Shown one piece after another: positions 23,801 to 31,864 of a stretch of DNA of 31,864 nucleotides (positions are counted from its first letter, which is position 1; every line of letters begins with the position of its first letter). The notes beneath the pieces are model-generated. The model was not told the origin of the DNA. It made no database searches and saw only the letters and a program-made list of their open reading frames with translations. The stretch is taken from assembly GCA_002751075.1 (NCBI GenBank), contig NAOQ01000602.1, positions 14,750-46,613 of the forward strand. Direction: 5' to 3'. The DNA comes from Ichthyophonus hoferi (Eukaryota > Opisthokonta > Ichthyosporea > Ichthyophonida > Ichthyophonidae). Position numbers and translations under genes: made by a program.

Positions 23801-24173
23801 AATATTCAGTTCATATATACATATATACATATATAATCATAATCCAAAAAAGGATACGCAGGATCCGAAACAACGGAAGGCCCTAATATTTTACTGCATG
23901 TTATACAGTTTATTCCAATGTTTCCACAGTACAATTGCCAACAACCACGCCCCATACCACCAAACCCATCGCTATGAAACTGTTGATGCAAGCCACTTAC
24001 CCAGCGGGTGGGGCCTCTCCCTGCCACATTCGAGCTGTATCATAGTTAGTAGTTGGATATATATGTGCAATAGGTTGAGTATGCTGCTGCTCTTGTCCTG
24101 ATAAAGGAAGATCACTGGTATCTTCAGATTCAGATGGGGCTGAGGAGCTAGCGAAAGGGTCATAGCCTGACAT
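20822..24173 (-). CDS. Unrecognised Pro/Gln-rich coiled-coil protein (about 6 exons)
   Basis: I do not recognise the family. Proposed exons on the minus strand: 24173-24001, 23011-22449, 22318-22257, 21923 to about 21858, 21777-21541, 21148-20822, about 475 residues. The N-terminus MSGYDPFASSSAPSESED carries a DPF tripeptide, a form that binds AP-2 appendage domains in endocytic proteins. Residues ~60-220 are rich in Gln, Ser, Tyr and Pro, with repeated YPPQ/NQSEY and a proline stretch (IPPPRPAGPPPVP). Then come a more ordered part (GIEWNTKDLSSLAFFPLL) and a charged helical C-terminal half with likely coiled coils (EREKMLAKENREAIESYYK; EEKQRRRREELDAKNKELL). Phases agree for exons 1-3 and for 5-6. 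The donor of exon 4 is not a clear GT: a frame-keeping GC donor at 21858 is possible, or the model is wrong there. A membrane-trafficking adaptor is only a guess. Confidence 0.65.
22075..22205. repeat. TATAATAGTA-type decamer repeat in an intron
   Basis: Imperfect repetition of GTATAATAGTATA words between exons 3 and 4 of the unrecognised minus-strand gene. It belongs to the same word family as the repeat in NUDCD1 intron 4. Confidence 0.6.
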
Positions 24174-25371
24174 GATTTAAATTATATTAACACTCTAGGC
24201 TATATGCTACTATATACGTATAAATCATAGTTAGTACATTATATAGAGCATCATCATAAATTAAAAAAATTTAATACCAGCTTATTTCGCATCAAAGTAA
24301 ATTTCTCACGTGCTTTGCAATATATTTTTGTCTTGGCTACAGATCACTTTACTTGTAGTTTATTGGTGAAATATCATTATACATCCGTGAAATGGGATGA
24401 TCTGTTAATAAATTTTTACTACAGGAATGTTTGTTTATAACAAATAACATTTGTAATATAATTAGATTAATGTTTAAAATAGGATTAAGTTGATATTTAT
24501 AATGTAATAAAATTAATATTTATAATAAAATACAATTATTGATTATAATTAAGATTAAACTATTAATATTTATAATAAACTATGTAATCATATTTTAAAA
24601 TATATTAAAAGCGTATGCAAACTGTAAATTATAAAATCAAATAATGGTGCTTTAGATGATAAGATATACCATATTTGGTTAGGTGAATTTGAATCATAAT
24701 TTGGTTCGATAATTTGTAAAATAAAGACTAGAGTAATACTGACACGCTTAAAATACATCGTAACTCTATTCCATGAATATATATGAATATTCTTTTATTT
24801 CCTTAATAATAATCATATTGCCTATTTGATGGCATGGTGTAGTATATTGTTGCATTGGCTTAAAAATGAGCAAACGAGCATTATTATCACCTTATATAGG
24901 AATTGCACAGCTTCACACGATATGAGGCATGTTGGGACCAAAGCTTTCAATGTTTCTTTTTTACTGATAACAATCAATTTCTGTGTACAGTTCAATGTCA
25001 TTTAATTGCATAATGTTTTTTTGATTGCACAGTATTTTCAAATTGGCAAATTGATTTGTCAATACATGAGATGAGACAAGTAATGGCCTTATGATTTCCG
25101 CCATTCTACGACCATCATAACGATGGGATTTACACTTCAGCTTAATACTTCATCATATAAGTCAATGGAACCTTAATCAAATACCTAGCTAAAGAATCAG
25201 TAAGTCCCCGATCAAACACTGCGTTAAAAATAACTATGTTTGGTTATCTACCTCACAATAAACTAATCAGTCTACTGTATTGTTTAACCGGAAATGATTT
25301 AAAGGAGGTGTGACTCAACATGTAGCCAATCACAATAAACGTTAATAACACGAAAATGATGTTAGCTGAAA
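24174..25371. other. Gene-poor A/T-rich spacer
   Basis: 5' flank of the unrecognised minus-strand gene followed by A/T-rich sequence. No exon series, RNA gene or long repeat is visible. 24450-24600 contains several near-repeats of AATATTTATAATAAA. Confidence 0.5.
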
Positions 25372-25640
25372 AATCATCCGACTACCAATACCATTGGGAA
25401 TTGCTTAACAGCTTTTCAGTCCAATAACACACATTACATGCATGCAAATATAGCACCCTTCATTGATAGTACACATAGTGCTATATACACTATCGCATCT
25501 AAACAAACTAAAGTAAAAATTCTTTCTTCAGTATTAGCCGAATACAATCGTAATAGACATCTAGAAATAAGAGTCAACATATACGTCAGTCTCTATTGCC
25601 TTCTATAGAAAGTAGATCAAACCAATTAATTATTGCTAAC
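25372..25640 (+). repeat. Dispersed repeat, copy 2
   Basis: Second copy of the element at 5918-6195, same orientation. The frame shared with copy 1 is uninterrupted from about 25363 to a stop at about 25609 and encodes NNTHYMHANIAPFIDSTH and AEYNRNRHLEIRVNIY. Codon-for-codon alignment with copy 1 holds over about 65 codons with at most a small indel near the ends. No terminal repeats were found around either copy. Confidence 0.6.
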
Positions 25641-26279
25641 GCTAACACCGTAATATCAACAATCGATTACGAAAAACATTGGTGATCCCGAGGAACTGTG
25701 GACTAGTTAACAAAACTCCCACAGATTCCCATAGACCCTAAAGTTAGAACATAGGTAATCCGTTGTAATAGTTTATTATTTACGTATCAACTTATATTGG
25801 AATATAGTATTTTATTTATCTATTATCTGTTATTGATTATGTAATAGAGTATATATCAAACCTATGTTGTAATGATTCAAATAGAGATTAATTGCTTTAT
25901 ACAGTAATAGTAATATATTAGGTCTACAGTTCCATTGGCAAAGGGAAACAAAGGGTTCAATTTTCCTTCGATTCTAGTTTTTAGGAAAAACGCCAAGAAA
26001 CCTTTTAGAGAACTTTAACATCAGCTCAAGTAAAGAAGAAGACAGACACCCTATGTCCTTTGACAGTAAAGTTGAGTATACGACTTGTAGCTGAGATTCT
26101 AACAATAATAATAAAATAATAAAAAAGATTGAATAGTGAAAGTACAGTGAATGCTTTGGTTTGAGCACTCCTTCTTGTTTTGATGTCATCCTATGCTATT
26201 TTGGCCATAAAAACAAAATACCATTTAAATGGAAACAAGCTTCAATAAACGTTTGGTTGTTTGAAAAAATGGGTTAGCC

Positions 26280-27300
26280 ATTGCCTTTGCCAAAGGATTA
26301 GGTATTTGCAGTAGTGTCCAAATCCCTTTTAGTATGATTGCTTAATGGTTTATTGCCTCCCTTATGTACCAGTACCTCGCTCTAATATGTCTGGTTTTCT
26401 TGGGTGAGCAGGATTTGTTTCATAATTTCAGAGCACTCTGGTTGTCCCTATACAATGTGACTGGCTGACAATCAATTTCTAGGCAACCCAACAAAGATGT
26501 TATGTATAGTATTTGCCGAGTACAAGTATGGAGAGCAAGGAACTTGCTTTTGATGGAGCTTTGTGTTCATGTGCTCGGCTTCTTGCTAAGCCAATTCATT
26601 AGGTAACCAGCACAGAAAATAACATGCCTCACTGTACTCTTTGCATCAGTTAGACTGACATTGACATCTGTGTCCCTGTTGGTCAGCAGCTCCAATAATC
26701 CTTTGTAATATATAACTCCATCGTTCTTTGTAATATACAACTCCACCGTTCTTGTAGGTGTTAAAGTATTGTGGCACAGGCATGCACATGTCCCAATGAT
26801 CCATATTTGGCTGTGAACTATTTCTTGCGAGAAACGTTAGAGCAAATTAGATGTCAGCTTACATTGATCTGGCTATCCATGATTGGTAGCTGATAATGCC
26901 CTGCCATGACATCACATGGTTGTTTCCTAATGGAGTTACCTATATATTTTACATGCTTGTGTAGAATTTAACTGTGCATTACCCTTTCTGCTTTGCTAGC
27001 CATATACAATTACAGCTCCTGCCTGGATGTATCCGCATTGGGAGAGCTTGATACTGCCCTCAAATATTTGCTCAATTGTATTACCTAGGGAAACTGCTGA
27101 GAACCTACAGCTATTGGTAGGAAAATTGTTGGTAATGATCTTGATGAAAACATTCTTCTTTTTGATATTTTCAGAAACCACCAATAAATCTTCTACACGA
27201 ATATACAGGCATAGGAATTTTGTTTTTGCTTGGAGGATGTAGATACACACATCTTTTTCTGTAGGGTACATGTGGATTGCTTTTAAAAATACATCCAAAG
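26280..27300 (-). mobile_element. Ty1/copia-type LTR retrotransposon fossil (pol remnant)
   Basis: Short minus-strand stretches resemble the end of Ty1/copia pol. The reverse-transcriptase part (about 27000-27300) is recognisable by LCLYIRVEDLLVVSEN and IKLSQCGYIQ, which parallel the YVDDLL and LSQ-GYI landmarks. The RNase H part (about 26350-26700) is recognisable by an LSKKPS-like and an HIRARYWYIRE-like segment. No LTRs, gag, protease or integrase were found. The piece is clearly broken in many places and looks old. Its boundaries are approximate. Confidence 0.7.
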
Positions 27301-28317
27301 TTTTATTTTAAAAAAATGATCTCTCATGCAAGTCCTACAGGCTGTATTTAAGGCAGCAAACCATATCAGGATAATCTCTGTCCATACACACCTGGGTTTT
27401 CAAATATGCATAAAAGTAAGCGCCAGTAACTTTCATCTGGGTAATGTAATAGTCTCTTACTGTTGCAATGCTTAGGAGGACTCAGAGGGTGAAAAAGAAT
27501 GCCACTAGGAAGCTGTGCTTAAAAAAATCAATGCTCTTTGGTTGCATCAATATCCGAGTTACCAGGTAGGCTTTGCGTTTGTTTACTTTTCTTTTATTCT
27601 AATGCTTATGATGAAACACACATGGGCTGCATAATATGGTTTTTCCCTGGAGTATTAGGTGTTGAAGTATTTCAAACCTTAAAAATGTTTAGCTGAAACC
27701 TTTTCTGGTATTTTGTACAAAATACTTAGTGTTTATATAATATTGAACCTCTATATGTTAAGATATGTTTAGAATAATATTTCAATTAGTAATTAAGAGT
27801 TAGTTATTAATCAATGGTGGCACTATTCTATATTTAATTAGGACTAGATGGTCAGCGTACTCTAGAAATATAAATTTACTATGGTTTTAAAATAATCTTG
27901 ATCATTGGCTTTGAATTGCACACAAAATAGTTGAATTATAGATCTGATACATAGCGTCCAGAATAAAAAATTTGAGAAATCATTGAGCAAATTGTTGATA
28001 GCAAAATATTCTATTTAAGTTTCTGAATGATTTTTTTAATAATCATTAGACAACTTGTTAATAACAGTACTTTACAAAATAGTCATGTTGTGCTTCTATT
28101 TGTAAATATACTTATTTTTAATGCTTATCCCAATGATTAACTACTATTGGCTTGAACCAACACCTAATAGTCAGCATGCACAGACTTAGTCTGACTCCTT
28201 ATTTTGAAGTTTACAATATGTTTTAATTTTGTAATCACCAGTTTGTAGTTAAAGCTATGACAGTATTTAGAAAAGAACTTACATTGAGGAAACCTGTCAA
28301 GAACACGAAACGGAAGT
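27301..28317. other. Spacer without identifiable gene
   Basis: A/T-rich sequence following the copia fossil. Part of it could be further element-derived DNA, but nothing recognisable remains. No exon or RNA gene is seen. Confidence 0.4.
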
Positions 28318-28632
28318 CAGTGACAGCTAGTTTACAAAACGAATTTAGAAGAAGAACCGGAAATAGGCGAGGAGAATTACAATATTTAATTTTAAAAAAT
28401 TATTGATTAAAATATATTGGACAAAAAACTGCAAAAGGCATTTTTCAAAAACTTTTACTTTAATTATTTACTAATAATTATCAATGTGTATTTGTTTTTA
28501 TTTTAAAAAGGTAAATAGATTCCATATAATGTCAATTTTACTATTTTTACGTAATATATCGGTAGTAATTTTCCTCGTCTATTTCAGACACGTCTTCCAA
28601 ATTTGCTTCAGATTAAGACTCTGTGTCAGTGA
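28318..28632. repeat. Inverted pair of related sequences, tail to tail
   Basis: The plus strand at about 28318-28383 and the minus strand at about 28631-28562 are related over about 65-70 bp. In matching frames they encode NLEEEPEIGEENYNI and NLEDVSEIDEENYYRYIT, each followed by a stop. The pair is separated by about 180 bp of A/T-rich DNA. It looks like the ends of two homologous sequences in opposite orientation, possibly remnants of a DNA transposon or of a duplicated gene; the family is unknown. Confidence 0.55.
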
Positions 28633-28644
28633 AAGGTGATCCTA

Positions 28645-29289
28645 TTAGGTTTGGCGTCGATGATGATTTTTTGGAAGAAGAAGGATAACAGATAAAAGTA
28701 GCCTGCTTGGTCGGGATGGTTTGATATGTGAATTGGTAAATGTAATAACTTCAGTTTTCTCATATACTCTCGCGGACCGAAGGATGATGCTCTTATGAGT
28801 TAAAAAAAGAAAACGTTTAGAAAAAATTTTGGTTACACTTTTTTTTAGTGTTAAAGCAAAAGCAAAAGCAATAATCAATACACAAACTAAAATGCAAAAT
28901 GATTTATTCATTATTCTTGGTCCTTGATAATGGACTGAATGGGCATTACATAGTTTCCGCCGACCTATACTTAATATGGTCCTAACAAAGATAGTTAAGG
29001 ATTGCAATTTTAAATTACTCCCTTAATGGAAGAGGAATATTATACGTAGCACCCCTTACGTTATTTTTTTCACTTGGACTTATGCTTCAATGCTATAGTG
29101 GGGAGGTACTATTTGAAACGTAATAGTATACCTTCTACCGTAAAAGTAAATTTTGGATCTATTGTGAAACTCCAAGGCTGAGCCTCGGACCAATCGGTAT
29201 ACTAATCTAATTATACTGAGATACATGATAAGAATCTTGTGAAGAAACGAGCAAACCAAAATGCACTGATTAGCTATCGGTTTTTTCAA
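28645..29289 (-). other. Possible decayed coding sequence, family unknown
   Basis: Two consecutive minus-strand frames (29289-29080 and 29007-28645) lead into the right arm of the inverted pair. They have mixed residue composition (for example RGSALEFHNRSKIYFYGRRY and SIGRRKLCNAHSVHYQG) unlike the Ile/Tyr-only frames of the spacers. This suggests former coding DNA, perhaps of a transposon. No diagnostic motif is present. Confidence 0.25.
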
Positions 29290-31395
29290 ATCAATCGGAA
29301 ATCGAGATTAGAGCACGGTAAATAAAATTAGAAACAACACGAAAACCAGTTTTGTTCCCGTTTCAAATTACTTTTCAAAAAAAATTCCCTCGGAAACTGC
29401 CGACCCAAAAAACCTCTACTCTTTTTTTTAAAAAAATCAATATTTTTTAACCATATTCTAAAACCTAAACCCAAAAATTTAACTCTAAACCTAACTTAAA
29501 CCTTAGAAAGTATTTTTATTTATATGGGCTATTTAGGCGCCAAATAACCATTTCAAGACTGTCAAATTTTCAATTTGCCTACTTCTATATTTCCGGTTAA
29601 ATAATTCGCCAATTTGAAGGCAGCCGCAATCATATTGGATGGAATCAAATTGCACTTGTTCATTAAGCAAAATATATATTTGAAAGTATTGCACCACTGT
29701 TTGTCCTATGCGCCTCAACGTTCATGAATTAAAACTAGATAAATTACCTCATCAAATAGCACAGTGTGAGGTTAGTTACTCTGTAATTCAAACAAGTAAT
29801 AAATAAAGGTAAATCCATCTAATTACTAAGGTAATTTAACAAAAATATCTAACCACTTTAGGTTTGCATGCAAGAGTAGTTCATTCGCTTTGTGCTTTAC
29901 ATTTTAATATGGTGCTATTGAAATACCCATGCTTCTTATTTTTATAGAAAAATTTTATATTACAAATTTTAAATTACTGTTTATATTTTGTCACATAGAG
30001 TTTGTTCTAATATGTGATAGGACTCATTTATGAAAACCGTGATCTATTCATTATGTAACTATGTCCATATCTTAGTTTGGCCTCAATAGAAGCATATAAA
30101 CATGTCTCAGATGGGTTTTGACACTTCGGTTTTACGCCTCCTATTTTTTTTTCTTTTTTTTTTCTTCTTTTTTTTTCACGAAGTCATGGACTTATAGGTT
30201 AGCTCGTTGTGCATTGTAGAACTTGGAGCATATTGTTTACCCCATTGCGTAATTTATTAACTGTAATATATTATTTTTACGTCCATTATTCTAATACGTT
30301 ATATAATATATACTCTATACTTTTATTTAAATACGCATTTTTCCAATTATTTTGATATATTTAGTTCGTTCTAAAACAATTTTCAATATAATTGGATTTT
30401 GTAACATTTCTAAGATGTAACCACTGTTCCATTTATTTTTCCACATTTTTGCATATTGGAAAGATTGAGATAGGTAATTAATTAATATTAATAATTTACA
30501 ACGCTCTTATTCCCATATATCGACAATAAAAATGATATCCTACATCACTGTTTATATTAAAATAAAGTTTATTATTTTAATACATTATACATTTTATACT
30601 TCCATCTAGTATCTGCAATCCTTGAAAGAAATAAGTAGAGACAGGTTCGGTCTTTGTGATTTCCAGTAATACTAAATAATTATAGCTACCTAAAATTTTA
30701 AATTGTCATATGTTGATTGTTTTTTTTTTGTGGTGAAATTAGTCAAATATTGTACAGCCTCGATGTTTTAATTAAAAATCCCTACTGGGCGCCTATTAGC
30801 TAATACCAACTCGAATAAGGCATATAATCTGGGCCTATAATGGTTCTGGGCAAGCATTTTTGTTCATAAACACAGTATATATGTTTATCCAACAAGTTAA
30901 GCTGTACATCGGCTTATTATAAGTGTGCTAGATATTGGGGCGTATTAAAACCGCAAATTAAGTAAATTATCTGTCGCACAAATTAACTAAATTGTTTTTC
31001 TTCAAATAATTTTTTTACTTCAGTATAGACCGCAGACCATTAAATATATTTAGACTACCATTATTATCTACTGCTACAAAGGTATTTCCATTACTATGAG
31101 GTAACCAGGATCCATTGCACATATAGCTCTTTTTCTGTTGTGGTTGATGTATATTGGCTGTCATGCCTAGAGCTTTATTTTTGGCAAACGGTAGGAGAGA
31201 GCGAAAAGAAATTCTATAGGGAAAGGAGGGAAGAGAGAGAGAGAGGTGTAATTTTATATGTTAGTAAATAGATGCAGAGATTAAATGTAACAAAATAAAA
31301 AAAGAAAAAGAGAAAGATATATATAATTAAATGATAAAGTAAGCGAAAGTATATTGAACTTGAATGATATTATTAATATTCACGTTGTGATTTTT
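29290..31395. other. Gene-poor A/T-rich region
   Basis: A/T-rich sequence with a pyrimidine tract near 30145-30178 and short CTAAACC-like words near 29461-29505 (CCTAAACCCAAA, CTCTAAACCTAA). No exon series is recognisable; the frame at 29533-29718 is unplaced. Confidence 0.4.
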
Positions 31396-31864
31396 ATTAT
31401 TATTATTATTATTACTACTATTATTAGTATTGGTATTTCTAATACTAATACTAATACTGATACTAATACTAATACTAATACTAATACTAATACTAATACT
31501 AATACTAATACTAATACTAATACTAATACTAATATTAATACTAATAATAATAATAATAATAATAATAATATTAATACTAATAATAATACCAATACTAATA
31601 CAAATGCTAATACTAATACTAATACTAATACTTATATTATTAATAATACTAATACTAATACTAATAACTAGTAATAATACTAATACTAATATTAATACTA
31701 ATGCTAATACTAATACTAATACTAATACTAACACTAATAATAATACTAATACTAATAATAATATTAATACTAATACTAAAACTAATAATAATACTAAATA
31801 ATACTAATACTAAAACCAATAATAATACTAATGCTAATAATAATACTAATACTAGTAATAATAC
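31396..31864. repeat. (TACTAA)n hexamer array with TAA interruptions
   Basis: From about 31396 to the window end the sequence is mostly TACTAA units mixed with AAT triplets. The array starts as (ATT)n and becomes almost pure hexamer at 31437-31532. It reads openly in several frames on both strands, as expected for a short-period repeat. It continues past the window edge. Confidence 0.95.

Noticed and set aside
23721-24101. Plus-strand frame of 126 codons
   Set aside because: Partly antisense to exon 1 of the unrecognised minus-strand gene and otherwise low-complexity; no homology.
29455-29510. CCTAAACC-like words suggesting telomere-type repeats
   Set aside because: Only a few irregular copies, with no regular period, so there is no basis for calling an interstitial telomere.
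31327-31801. Overlapping long open frames on both strands near the end
   Set aside because: All are translations of the TACTAA/AAT repeat (Asn-Thr, Ile-Leu or Ser-Ile strings) and reflect the absence of stops in a short-period repeat.
1-31864. CRISPR arrays, tRNA or rRNA genes, bacterial operons or prophage
   Set aside because: The tandem repeats lack the direct-repeat/unique-spacer form of CRISPR. No tRNA cloverleaf or rRNA stretch was recognised by eye, and the genes are spliced eukaryotic genes.

Overview
This is an AT-rich stretch of eukaryotic nuclear DNA with spliced genes. Coding information lies in short exons (about 40 to 560 nt) with GT-AG borders. Introns and spacers are built largely from A/T simple sequence and local tandem duplications. 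Three genes can be identified by their protein products: ATG10, NUDCD1 and RNPS1. The set, and the close colinearity and near-equal lengths with the animal proteins, suggest a metazoan or close relative. A sponge or other early-branching animal would fit the AT content and intron style, but the species is an inference. No prokaryotic features, tRNA, rRNA or CRISPR were seen.

Layout: (1) 1071-4278, minus strand: ATG10, the E2-like enzyme that conjugates ATG12 in autophagy, 8 exons. (2) 4279-6800: spacer holding one copy of a dispersed repeat with an open frame. (3) 6801-13825, minus: NUDCD1, a CS/NudC-domain protein, 11 exons; the model gives 583 residues, the same length as I recall for the human protein. 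(4) 13826-16727: upstream region shared by NUDCD1 and RNPS1, which diverge from it, with a CCTA microsatellite, an imperfect hairpin element and an 80-bp duplication. (5) 16728-19301, plus: RNPS1, a splicing/exon-junction RS protein with one RRM, 6 exons. (6) 20822-24173, minus: an unrecognised Pro/Gln-rich coiled-coil protein, about 6 exons, convergent with RNPS1. (7) 24174-31864: gene-poor, with a second copy of the dispersed repeat, a decayed Ty1/copia pol fossil, a tail-to-tail pair of related sequences and a long hexamer array at the end.

The genes look like ordinary housekeeping genes and are not an operon; nothing shows that they work together beyond sitting side by side. The most unusual signal is structural. 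In at least three introns, and possibly a fourth, a tandem duplication of about 130-290 bp spans the 3' splice site. The true exon start is therefore preceded by one or two decayed copies of itself. This recurs in two different genes, and similar-sized duplications fill other introns and a promoter region. It looks like a local mechanism of intron growth and possible source of alternative or dead exons.
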